Shown: piece after piece, positions 36,905-44,935 of the stretch | Numbering within the stretch: the first letter of the stretch is position 1 | Layout of the letters: every line of letters begins with the position of its first letter | Source of the DNA: Clostridia bacterium | GTDB taxonomy: Bacteria > Bacillota > Clostridia > Oscillospirales > Oscillospiraceae | Length of the DNA: 64,000 nt | Assembly: GCA_009929315.1 (NCBI GenBank) | Contig: SAAS01000005.1 | Coordinates: 124,001 to 188,000 of the forward strand | Direction: 5' to 3' | Made by a program: the position numbers and the translations under genes | Notes under the pieces: model-generated | Seen by the model: the letters and a program-made list of their open reading frames with translations, nothing else | Database searches by the model: none | Told to the model about the DNA's origin: nothing

Positions 36905-37300
36905 TCATTCGATTGTCTGAGATATTTCGTAAACAATACCGCCGGTGCTTTTCGGATGTGTAAAAGCTACTCTGAGATTGCCGCTTTGAGATTTTCCGAC
37001 TATCTTAACGCCATTTTCCTCAAGACGTTTGCAGTCGGCGTCCAAATCATCTGACACAAGAGATATATGGTGAAAGCCTTCCCCCTTATTATCGAGGAAC
37101 TTTCTTACGACTCCGCCTTCCCCCAGAGGTTCCATCAATTCAAAATTATCGCAGCCGATTGCAATCAGACAGCTCGTTTGACCGGCCTCAGGCAAGGCTT
37201 CTCTTGTTATTTCCCGCGCACCGAACGCCGATTCAAAAAAAGCGACAGTTTTGTCTATACTTTCAACGGCGACTCCAATGTGGTTAAGTTTAGTAATCAT
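36905..37300 (-). CDS. Methylmalonyl-CoA epimerase-like VOC protein
   Basis: 131-residue VOC protein very like methylmalonyl-CoA epimerase: LNHIGVAVESIDKTVAFF at the start (metal His7), a Glu in NFELMEPL, GFHHISLV and C-terminal FTHPKSTGGIVYEI supplying the remaining ligands. AAAGGATG precedes the ATG. No mutase gene is in the window, so it may epimerise another 2-methyl-branched or 2-substituted acyl-CoA in this pathway. Confidence 0.82.
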   Translation of the reverse strand: MITKLNHIGVAVESIDKTVAFFESAFGAREITREALPEAGQTSCLIAIGCDNFELMEPLGEGGVVRKFLDNKGEGFHHISLVSDDLDADCKRLEENGVKIVGKSQSGNLRVAFTHPKSTGGIVYEISQTIE

Positions 37301-37313
37301 GCAAACATCCTTT

Positions 37314-38462
37314 CTATCTGGTCAAAATCTGTACACCGCCGGCTATCGGAGGGCATAAGCCTTCAAGATAGCCGCCTATCATTTCGGCAACGCCGACATT
37401 TGCTTTTGCTACCTGATGGGCACCCGCGTCTCCGCGAAGCTGGAGCGCTATTTCGCAAACCACACGCACTCCCGATGCCCCTAAGGGATGTCCCAATGCC
37501 AGCAGACCGCCGCTCGGGTTCACCGGGATTCGTCCGTTAATGTCAACAGCTCCCGAGCGCATGAAAGAAATCGCTTCTCCCTTGCGGCATAGTCCCAGTC
37601 CCTCGTACGCCCAAATTTCCTCAGGTGAAAAAGCATCATGCAACTCCACAACATTTACATCTTCCGGTCCCAAACCTGCCATTTCGTATGCTTTATTTGC
37701 CGCAACTCCAAGCATTTTAAACCCCACCAAATCACGCCCCGGCTCGTCAAAGCTGCCTGAAATCATAGCGCTGGAACGTATTTGTATCATTTGGGAAGTG
37801 TATTTTCTTGCGACGGCTTCCGAGCATAGTATCAAAGCGGCGGCACCGTCAGTGCTTGGACAGCACTGCAGCAGGGTGATGGGATCGGCAATCATTTTTG
37901 ATTCCAAAATTTCCTGTGCGGATAATTCCTTTTTATACATGGAATATTGATTCAAACAGCCGTTTCGATGATTCTTGACTGAAGGGTATGTTAAATCTTC
38001 CGCCGTAGCGCCATAGTCCGCCATCAGACGTCTTGCTATCAGCGCGAAATATGAGGGCATTGTTATTCCCAGCTGTCCGTCAAGATCATCTTTATTCGGA
38101 GCAAGGAGCTTTCCGGCAAGGCTGCTGGTTGTCATTGCTTCGGTTCCGACAACGATTCCGATGTCATAGGAACCTGTGGCAATATCTCTCCATAGCAGAT
38201 TAGCCGCAGAAATCCCGCTGCCGCAGGCATTTTCGATATTATTCATCTCTATTTCAGTGACGCCTAAGTTCTTCAGAATGTCCTGAACCGTAGTAGAGCC
38301 ATCGACGGCTCTGGCACCATAGGCTACCTGAAGCATCCTCGGATCAATACCGGCATCATGAACAGCGGCTTTTGCGGCGACTGTTCCGAGCTCGGTTGCC
38401 GTTTTATCTGGAAATTTACCAAAAGAGCTTTGCCCAATTCCCAGCACCATTACTTTGCGCAT
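37314..38462 (-). CDS. SCP-x-type thiolase family protein
   Basis: 382 residues from ATG 38462 (GGAGGAGGGGG just upstream). The nucleophile Cys80 is in ENACGSGISA, and the His is in LGHPLGASGVR, but the C-terminal Cys of the usual C-x-G-G-G motif is missing (NVGVAEMIGGYLEG). This and the DUF35 gene ending two bases before it place it with thiolase/DUF35 pairs such as archaeal acetoacetyl-CoA thiolase or the Ltp2 retro-aldolases of steroid side-chain degradation. Carbon-carbon bond formation or cleavage on an acyl-CoA is expected; the exact reaction is open. Confidence 0.88.
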   Translation of the reverse strand: MRKVMVLGIGQSSFGKFPDKTATELGTVAAKAAVHDAGIDPRMLQVAYGARAVDGSTTVQDILKNLGVTEIEMNNIENACGSGISAANLLWRDIATGSYDIGIVVGTEAMTTSSLAGKLLAPNKDDLDGQLGITMPSYFALIARRLMADYGATAEDLTYPSVKNHRNGCLNQYSMYKKELSAQEILESKMIADPITLLQCCPSTDGAAALILCSEAVARKYTSQMIQIRSSAMISGSFDEPGRDLVGFKMLGVAANKAYEMAGLGPEDVNVVELHDAFSPEEIWAYEGLGLCRKGEAISFMRSGAVDINGRIPVNPSGGLLALGHPLGASGVRVVCEIALQLRGDAGAHQVAKANVGVAEMIGGYLEGLCPPIAGGVQILTR

Positions 38463-38463
38463 A

Positions 38464-38865
38464 TTATTCCCCCTCCTCCAGCTCAAATTTGTACCCAACG
38501 ACGGAGATATCTTCTTCCTCCCACAGTTCCGTTATGACCAGCTTCATTTTATCGCCGATTTGGAAATCCTTATCTTGTGAAGGAATCAGCGGGGACAGGA
38601 CACGTACACCCTCCGGCAAATCAATATACCCCAGAGAGTGCGGAGCTTTAAACTTAGCCACGGCCCTGTATGTGGTTGTAAACGAGTACAAGATTCCGGT
38701 TGAGCTGAGCGGCAGCTCCTCAATTTCCGTGGAAAGGCAATGTGCGCAAAATTCCCGCTTTGGAAATGAGGCGGCCCCGCAGCGCTTGCATTTTCCGCCA
38801 ATTAAATAGGGACCTCCTGCGTCGGTGCCGATTATACCGTCCCGTATCATTCTTTTATTGCCCAT
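38464..38865 (-). CDS. Zn-ribbon OB-fold protein (DUF35), thiolase partner
   Basis: 133 residues from ATG 38865 with AAAGGAG seven bases upstream. N-terminal rubredoxin-like zinc ribbon CKRCGAASFPKREFCAHC (two CXXC knuckles, about 25-45) and a C-terminal OB-fold (about 55-130). Such proteins bind acyl-CoA next to SCP-x-type thiolases. Its stop abuts the thiolase start, and its start overlaps the radical SAM gene's 3' end by 11 bases. Confidence 0.92.
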   Translation of the reverse strand: MGNKRMIRDGIIGTDAGGPYLIGGKCKRCGAASFPKREFCAHCLSTEIEELPLSSTGILYSFTTTYRAVAKFKAPHSLGYIDLPEGVRVLSPLIPSQDKDFQIGDKMKLVITELWEEEDISVVGYKFELEEGE

Positions 38866-39907
38866 TTGCAAGCTCCTTTACATCAATTTGTGATACATAA
38901 GCATTGACATTCTTAATTGCTTCCTGTTTAAATCCGATGCAGCCTCCTGTGCAATGCATTGTCTGTCTCTCATAACACTTCCGACATTGAGCATCTGCGC
39001 TGATTCGGCACGCCTCAGCATCGATTGTGTTTTTAAAATATGCGGCAATGTCCGCCACAGAGCGGTAATCCTTTATTGCTACGCTGCTGAAATCGGACAT
39101 TCCAAAGCAGCGAACCGCTCGAAGATTTGGCAGTATATCAATTACCGGATTGCAGCTTGCCTGCATACCAAGTAAATTGCTTTCTTGTCTGGGATATTTA
39201 TGGACGTATTCAGTCAGCCATTGCATTTCCTCTTTGCTCCAAATACAAGCCGGAGGCTTATTGCAATCGTAATAAGCGAGAATCCCGTTTTCTTCCATAT
39301 CGTGCAGAAAGCGAATCAGATAGCCTTTGCGCGATTTAAAATATTCAAGGGCGTTCCACTCTTCTCCTGCGGAGAAATCCGGAACTGTCAATGAAAAGCG
39401 TACAGTATTGTAGTCATACCTTTTTAACAGGTCAATAATGTAGGTATAATCTAAATCATTTGAATAAAGATTGATTCCAAGCTTGAAATTGTCCTTCAGG
39501 AAATTTTCTGTGATAAGAGCATCTAAATTTCGAACCAGTTTTTCGTAATTTGCTTGCCCCATCACCTTTGGAGAATTGCAGTTGACAAGAAATTTTGCCA
39601 TAAAAGAATAATTGAGCGATAGTAATTGCTCCTTTAAACTGTCCAGGCGCAGGCCGTTCGTATAAATCAGTACATCATTTATATTGGGGTTATACATTAG
39701 CTTTACGAGGAACTTGTTGAAATCGGGGTGCAGTGTAGGTTCTCCTCCAATCAATCCAAGATTTGTCGGACCTTTGCGAGTAATAAATCCCACGGCCTTA
39801 TCAAAGTTTTCCTCGGACATATCCAGTACAGACTTATTGACAAATTCGTTTGCGAAGCAGTACGGACAATTTAAGTTGCAGCGGTATGTAAGCATGATGT
39901 TAGGCAA
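38855..39907 (-). CDS. Radical SAM protein with SPASM-like C-terminal clusters
   Basis: 350 residues, start TTG 39907 supported by GGAGG eight bases upstream. The radical SAM motif CNLNCPYC (Cys10, 14, 17) is at the extreme N-terminus and GGEPTLHPDF follows. A SPASM-type region near the C-terminus has a Cys before and after DILPN (CNPVIDILPNLRAVRC) and C-x7-C-x2-C-x7-C-x3-C to CTGGC. SPASM enzymes modify peptides or proteins, but no small precursor gene lies in the 318 bases upstream. It is translationally coupled to the DUF35-thiolase pair, so it may mature a partner protein of this pathway. Confidence 0.9.
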   Translation of the reverse strand: MPNIMLTYRCNLNCPYCFANEFVNKSVLDMSEENFDKAVGFITRKGPTNLGLIGGEPTLHPDFNKFLVKLMYNPNINDVLIYTNGLRLDSLKEQLLSLNYSFMAKFLVNCNSPKVMGQANYEKLVRNLDALITENFLKDNFKLGINLYSNDLDYTYIIDLLKRYDYNTVRFSLTVPDFSAGEEWNALEYFKSRKGYLIRFLHDMEENGILAYYDCNKPPACIWSKEEMQWLTEYVHKYPRQESNLLGMQASCNPVIDILPNLRAVRCFGMSDFSSVAIKDYRSVADIAAYFKNTIDAEACRISADAQCRKCYERQTMHCTGGCIGFKQEAIKNVNAYVSQIDVKELANGQ

Positions 39908-40225
39908 AGAGCACGCCTCCAGTCTTTTACTGTTCTTGCTAATTCACTTGTTCATGAAAGCGAATTGTGAACTAATTCGGCCTTTCACCTTTTTCAATTT
40001 CAGATGGCAAGAGTGGTCAGCTTAAGCTGACCACTCTTTTAGCAATCTGTCTTTCGTTTTACCGGAGCACAATTTTCATCGCTCGAAAGTCATTGCCGCA
40101 GCAGCCATCCTTATCCGATTACAGAATTCAATTGCAAAGTATTCCCTGTGGTAATGACGAGAGCTTTTATCGGAACCGTCACGGAATATGCGGGTGACCT
40201 TACTCAGAAATTCGTATTTTGTAAA
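39908..40225. other. 318-base intergenic stretch
   Basis: No coding potential seen: minus-strand starts here give peptides of at most 10 residues with no ribosome site. It holds a 30-base perfect palindrome (40009-40038). The promoter of the radical SAM-to-CoA-transferase transcript probably lies here, but no clear -35/-10 pair was recognised. Confidence 0.6.
40009..40038. terminator. 30-base perfect palindrome, probable terminator
   Basis: Arms of 15 bases without spacer; as RNA it folds to a 13-bp stem with a TTAA loop. It is about 190 bases past the stop of the CrtC-like gene and would end that upstream unit before the radical SAM gene. T4 follows on the plus strand and AAG on the other, so a dimeric protein site is an alternative. 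Confidence 0.55.
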
Positions 40226-41254
40226 TTACTTGAAGCTGCCGACAAGCTCAACATAGTTGAATCCTTCAACCTTCTCACCCATAAACGTACCCGTAAATGT
40301 GCAAGCCGCCTCATATTTATCTTCGCCGGTCGCGGAAGCAATCTCCTGTTCGAGCAAACCGCGGACTTTAACATCGAATTTTGCATCAAGAGAGGGCATT
40401 TCTATTACATAGGTTGAGGGGTACTTCTGCCCGGTAACCGGACTTTCGTAGATATTGCCTTCACCTTTGGAGAAGGGTACAACATCGACGACCGTGTGCG
40501 CTCCCTTAGGCGACATGACAGTAGCCCAGCAGTTTTCCTTTTTATCGTTTACGACAACATCCCAAACGCTGATTTTATAACCGTTGCTCAGGTTTAGATT
40601 CATCCATTTCCACTTGAATGTGCGCTTTCCGAAATCCTCGTTGCCATCGCCCCACTGACGATCAATCCAAGCATCACCCTCGACCTTGTATTCCTTGCCG
40701 TTTAGAGTCAGCTTGCCTGTTGCCTTAAGGCTGGGAACGGAAAACTGATAAGCAATGACCTCATCGTTAAGGAAGGGAAATGCGCCGGTTGCGCAGTTAA
40801 AAAGGAAGGGACCCGTACGCTCCATTTCGAGCTCAATGCGGCCTTTTCCATCGGGCAAATCTGTGCCGGCATAAAACATATCACCCTCGCGGCGCATATA
40901 GGAAATCGGCGTTTTAATGTCCAGCTTATCCGCAGCATAGCTGATTGTGGGCTGCATAAAAACATCTTCCTTGACACAATATGTGTTTTCGGTAAAATCC
41001 GTCATAGAGATTATGCTAAGCATGCCGGGGAAAACTCCCTTGTCCTTACGGGGATTTACGCACATCATATGAAGCATAATACCCAATTCGCGTCCGTCAT
41101 GGGTTTTCAGATTTGCGGCGACAAACTGTCCGTCAGACATATAGCCTTCGTCCAGATGCACGCCAAAATCCGACTCATGGTTGAAATATGTCGGTACTCC
41201 GTGCTCAGATTTCGGAACAACTGTAATTTTTGCTTCACTTTCTACCCATTTCAT
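40226..41254 (-). CDS. CrtC/AttH-like lipocalin-domain protein
   Basis: 342-residue protein built almost wholly of beta-strands. The motif DAWIDRQWGDG near residue 203 matches the hallmark W-x-D-x-Q-W-G of the CrtC (hydroxyneurosporene synthase)/AttH/DUF2804-type double-lipocalin proteins; a second Trp-rich segment, FKWKWMNLNLSNG, follows. There is no signal peptide, so it is cytoplasmic. CrtC adds water to a C=C bond, so a hydratase or isomerase role on the island's substrate is possible. AAAGGA precedes the ATG. It follows the crotonase-family gene by 74 bases. Confidence 0.75.
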   Translation of the reverse strand: MKWVESEAKITVVPKSEHGVPTYFNHESDFGVHLDEGYMSDGQFVAANLKTHDGRELGIMLHMMCVNPRKDKGVFPGMLSIISMTDFTENTYCVKEDVFMQPTISYAADKLDIKTPISYMRREGDMFYAGTDLPDGKGRIELEMERTGPFLFNCATGAFPFLNDEVIAYQFSVPSLKATGKLTLNGKEYKVEGDAWIDRQWGDGNEDFGKRTFKWKWMNLNLSNGYKISVWDVVVNDKKENCWATVMSPKGAHTVVDVVPFSKGEGNIYESPVTGQKYPSTYVIEMPSLDAKFDVKVRGLLEQEIASATGEDKYEAACTFTGTFMGEKVEGFNYVELVGSFK

Positions 41255-41328
41255 AGTGATTTTCCTTTCAAAATTAAATTAGGATATGGTTTAATCTTCT
41301 CGCTGTGAAATCCAAAAGTTTATTATTA

Positions 41329-42195
41329 CTACATATCTGCACCGAGGCTTGCCATAAGCTTGTCCTGTTCGCCACCACCTCCGTCATGAACTTCATTGCC
41401 GGCAAGATATGTCCACATTTCTGTTCCGAAGCCGAGTCGCAGCTCTTTGGCCAGCGCTTCCTTCCACGGCTGACGCAGCACCTGTACGGTAGCGCGGCGC
41501 ATCATGCGCGGCTTTGAGGCGAATAGTTCAGCCAGTTCCATTGCGCGCTCATAGATTTTATCTTTGGGTACGACTTCATTGACAAGTCCATACTGCAGAG
41601 CTTTCTCGGGTCCAATTGTCTCACAGGTAAGCATGGCGTAATTCGCACGTTTAAGACCCATGCATTCACGGAAGGCAATCTGGATACCATCGCCCGGAAC
41701 CATGTTTGCCGGGTGGAAGTGAGGGTCTACTATGGTTGCGTCATCAGCCATAAGGGTAATATCACAGAAAAGAGCCATTTCCGTATGAAAGCCGGGTCCG
41801 TTAATAACCCCGATGGTGGGGATTTCAAGATCAAAAATAAGCCCCTCGCAGATATTGCAGCCATCATAGAACATGTGCTCATAGCTGAGCCATTTTTTTG
41901 AATCTGGAGTCTCCGCCTCCGTCGAGTGTATCTGAGCCAGCCAGTCATGGCCGGCACCGCCAAGAATAAACACTTCGGTTTCAACATCCTGACCAACATC
42001 GCTGGTCAGCTGATGTATTGCGCGATGGAGGGGCTGATCCCATACGGCGGATTTACCGTCGGTGTGCCACTTTGCCATGACTACACCGCTTTCGGTGCGT
42101 TCCAGCTGAAAAAGCTTTGAATACTTCTTGCTGTACTCTTCAAAAGGAACAGTGGGTATCATGAGAGGGTTTCTTGATGTTTTTACTTTTGGCAT
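41329..42195 (-). CDS. Crotonase-superfamily protein resembling 6-oxocamphor (beta-diketone) hydrolase
   Basis: 288 residues from ATG 42195 (GGAG nine bases upstream). Crotonase fold with NGPGFHTEMALFCDI and DPHFHPANMVPGDG. As I recall 6-oxocamphor hydrolase, these align with its NGP...NH...SDI and DGPHFPSGIVPGDG segments, keeping the two catalytic His and the Asp; the N-terminal PFEEYSKKY and HTDGKSAVW also match. Ordinary enoyl-CoA hydratases have catalytic Glu residues at other places. Hydrolytic retro-Claisen cleavage of a cyclic beta-diketone is therefore the favoured role, with enoyl-CoA hydratase as the alternative. BKACE lies just upstream. Confidence 0.78.
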   Translation of the reverse strand: MPKVKTSRNPLMIPTVPFEEYSKKYSKLFQLERTESGVVMAKWHTDGKSAVWDQPLHRAIHQLTSDVGQDVETEVFILGGAGHDWLAQIHSTEAETPDSKKWLSYEHMFYDGCNICEGLIFDLEIPTIGVINGPGFHTEMALFCDITLMADDATIVDPHFHPANMVPGDGIQIAFRECMGLKRANYAMLTCETIGPEKALQYGLVNEVVPKDKIYERAMELAELFASKPRMMRRATVQVLRQPWKEALAKELRLGFGTEMWTYLAGNEVHDGGGGEQDKLMASLGADM

Positions 42196-42223
42196 TAGAT
42201 AATTCTCCTTTATACTCAATTAT

Positions 42224-43222
42224 TTATAACTGATATGCTCTCGGAGCGCCCAGTCCCAACATTTCCCTGGCCTGCGCCGGCGTTGCAATCGGACGTCCCA
42301 ACTCGTTTGCAATGCGTACTATCTTCTCAACCAGCTCAGCGTTGCTCTTTGCGAGCTGACCTTTGCCGAGGTATATGTTATCCTCCATGCCGACACGAAC
42401 ATTTGCTCCGAGGATAATTGCTGCCGCAAGCAACGGGAACTGTGTCGCTCCGGTAGCGATTGCGCTGAAAACCGTATTCTTGGGCATATATTTCATGGCT
42501 GTCATCATGTAATCAATCGTAGGGAAGCAAGTTCCGTTATTAAAAACTACTTCAACAAGATGGGGAGCTTCCGCAATACCAGCGCCAATAAAACCGTGGA
42601 GATATTGAAGGTCTCCGATGTCAAAGCACTCAAAGGCAGGCTTTATGCCGTTTTCCCTCATCATGCCCATTACCTGTTCTGCCTCAGTTGGCATGATACT
42701 GTAGGAATATTCGACGATTTGGTCTTCATCCCGCCCCGTCAGCGGAGGCAGGCGCTTTTTCATCTTTGCTCTCGATACAAAGTTTGAGATGTCGATGCTG
42801 GCTACCTCGGGTTTTGCATCCAGGGATACTGTGAGGAGCGGAGAAATGCTTCCGTCCGGGAGGCGGGTACGTCCGCCGCCCGCAGTATTGTTAATAATGA
42901 TATCCGCACACCTGTCGCGAATCATTGCGTTTAGCTCCCTGTATTCGTTAGGGTCCTTTGTCATTACCGCATTGTTCTGAGAACTTCTCCTGTGAACATG
43001 AACCATGCTCGCTCCGGCATTATACGCGTCGAAAGTCTGTTGGGCCGCCTCCTCAGCGGTTTCCGGCAGATTTGGATTTGCTTCCTTGCCCTGATTTGCA
43101 CCCGTAATCGCGCAGGATATGATCAGAGGTGAAAACTGACTAAGCCCGCTTCTGCTTAACTTAGATATGTACTTTTCTGCATCAAGGTAATCTTCAACAT
43201 AATAATCTCTTAGTTCCGACAT
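42224..43222 (-). CDS. Beta-keto acid cleavage enzyme (BKACE, DUF849)
   Basis: BKACE enzymes condense a beta-keto acid with acetyl-CoA to give acetoacetate and a new acyl-CoA (Kce of lysine fermentation is the type member). The zinc ligands are visible: His75 and His77 in MVHVHRRS and the Glu in VRVGMEDNIYLGKG, the family's strongest motif. At 332 residues it is somewhat longer than Kce because of an N-terminal extension (about 1-28). GGAG precedes the ATG. Substrate is not predictable; its acetoacetate product fits the AtoDAB-like genes at 33056-35644. Confidence 0.92.
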   Translation of the reverse strand: MSELRDYYVEDYLDAEKYISKLSRSGLSQFSPLIISCAITGANQGKEANPNLPETAEEAAQQTFDAYNAGASMVHVHRRSSQNNAVMTKDPNEYRELNAMIRDRCADIIINNTAGGGRTRLPDGSISPLLTVSLDAKPEVASIDISNFVSRAKMKKRLPPLTGRDEDQIVEYSYSIMPTEAEQVMGMMRENGIKPAFECFDIGDLQYLHGFIGAGIAEAPHLVEVVFNNGTCFPTIDYMMTAMKYMPKNTVFSAIATGATQFPLLAAAIILGANVRVGMEDNIYLGKGQLAKSNAELVEKIVRIANELGRPIATPAQAREMLGLGAPRAYQL

Positions 43223-43386
43223 ATAATTTCTCCTTGCTTTTTATGATGTCAGGCTGAAATTAAGCTTCTTTTTATTGGAAACGCCTTCGATCTGCTCAAT
43301 TTAAACCTGTTGCATTAATTTTATTATTTCTCCCGACGACAGGATTGGCGTCAGCTGTTAATATATTATCTGAGATAAGCAAAACC

Positions 43387-44706
43387 CTACAGCAGTCCCG
43401 CTGTCTTGGCATCCTCTGTCAGCTGCGGACGAAAATCCGGGTGAGCCAGTCCGATCATGGCTTTTACACGTTCCTTCATCGTCAGGAGCTTCAAGTTTAC
43501 ACAGCCAAATTCGGTTGCGACATACTGCACATCAGAGCGAGGAGTTGTAACCGCTGTGCCGATTGGAAAATGTGACACAATCCTGCTCTGGCGCCCGAGC
43601 TTTTCATTTTCAATGGTGGATTGGATGGCAATAAAAGACTTTCCGCCTTTTGACATCTGCGCTCCCCGAACAAAGTCAACCTGTCCGCCTGTCGCGCTGT
43701 GCTGCCTGCCCCCGATATTGTCAGCGTTAACTTGTCCAAGAATGTCAACGGATATCGCGGTGTTAATTGAAATCATGTTGTCGTTTTTGGCAATATTTGA
43801 AGGGTTATTAACAACAGTAAAGGGCAAGTAATACATGTTTTCATTACGATTAATGAACTTATAAAGTTCCTTTGAACCAAAAGTAAAGGCGGAGACAGAT
43901 TTTCCCGGAATGAAGTTTTTCCTCGAGTTGTTAACAACTCCCATCTTCATTAGTTCCATCATTGAATCAGCCATCATTTCTGTGTGTATTCCCAAATCGT
44001 TTTTCGTTTTCAGACCGTAACCGACAGCGTTTGCAACGCCGCCGATGCCCAGCTGTATACAGGCGCCGTCAGGTATCTGGTCCAACAGAAAACTTGAAAT
44101 AGTTTTTATTGAGTCATCTATCGGCATGTTTGGTATTTCGGGCAGTTCACGATTCGTCTCGACAATTGCTGTTGCTTCGGAAAAATGTATCAGATTCTGC
44201 TCGCCGTAAACATATGGCGCAAAGCTGTTGACCTGCAATATGATTATTTTCGCCGATTCTTTCAGATACGTATGCAGGGCTACACCGCTGGCGCCGTAGC
44301 TCATATATCCGTTTTCGTCCGGAGGCGACACCTCAAAAAAGACAACATCAGGACGTTGAGTTTCACGGCACCAAAGGTCGACCTGGCTCAGGTGGACGCT
44401 GCTGTAATTGACCTCAAGCAAGTTTTTTTTCAAACAGTTGCGCTCCTGAGTCCCCATAAAGTATGTGCTCAGTTTAAACGCGCCGGGGTGAGTTCCTTCC
44501 AGCATTTTCACGGGATATATTATTTGCGAACAAGTGAGTGTTACGTTCTCCAATTCATCCCCGCGTTCAGACAGAGCATCGCATAATCCGTAAGCAACGC
44601 TTGTACAGGTCCCCTCATAAACTGTATCTCCGCTTTTAACAAGTCGAACCGCTTCCTGCGGAGACATCAATTTGTTATTATATTCTTTTTCAAAATCTAT
44701 CCGCAT
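43387..44706 (-). CDS. Acetyl-CoA hydrolase/transferase-family CoA-transferase
   Basis: 439 residues from ATG 44706 (GGAG ten bases upstream); an in-frame start at 44772 lacks a ribosome site. The family is that of 4-hydroxybutyrate and butyryl-CoA:acetate CoA-transferases. The catalytic Glu is in GIHTEMMADS (about 220), with VSPPDENGYMSYG and GGQVDFVRGA flanking. It is first gene of the block read toward BKACE, divergent from the PucR-type gene. It may move CoA between acetyl-CoA and the island's acid substrate or product. Confidence 0.9.
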   Translation of the reverse strand: MRIDFEKEYNNKLMSPQEAVRLVKSGDTVYEGTCTSVAYGLCDALSERGDELENVTLTCSQIIYPVKMLEGTHPGAFKLSTYFMGTQERNCLKKNLLEVNYSSVHLSQVDLWCRETQRPDVVFFEVSPPDENGYMSYGASGVALHTYLKESAKIIILQVNSFAPYVYGEQNLIHFSEATAIVETNRELPEIPNMPIDDSIKTISSFLLDQIPDGACIQLGIGGVANAVGYGLKTKNDLGIHTEMMADSMMELMKMGVVNNSRKNFIPGKSVSAFTFGSKELYKFINRNENMYYLPFTVVNNPSNIAKNDNMISINTAISVDILGQVNADNIGGRQHSATGGQVDFVRGAQMSKGGKSFIAIQSTIENEKLGRQSRIVSHFPIGTAVTTPRSDVQYVATEFGCVNLKLLTMKERVKAMIGLAHPDFRPQLTEDAKTAGLL

Positions 44707-44867
44707 TTCTTGTGCACTCCGTTTATATAATTGTGGGATGGATAATTGAGCCATGTACCAATAGCTTTGCAAACGGTTTTTTGGAGGTTTCTGACAATTT
44801 CGCCCAAACTCATCTCTTCTTGCTCAATAATAGCATACAAAATAACCACAATTCATCGGGCTGGAGC

Positions 44868-44896
44868 TTGAACAATGCCGAAACTTTTGTTATAAT
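44868..44896 (+). promoter_or_regulatory. Promoter of the first PucR-type gene
   Basis: TTGAAC (44868-44873), 17-base spacer, TATAAT (44891-44896). A 14-base perfect palindrome, TGTGCTATAGCACA (44899-44912), lies over the expected transcription start and could be an operator. Confidence 0.8.
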
Positions 44897-44935
44897 ATTG
44901 TGCTATAGCACAGTAGTTATGGAGGCGCATGCGTA

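Noticed and set aside
39908..40225. Possible ribosomal peptide precursor for the SPASM radical SAM enzyme
   Set aside because: Minus-strand starts give at most 10 codons and no ribosome sites were seen.
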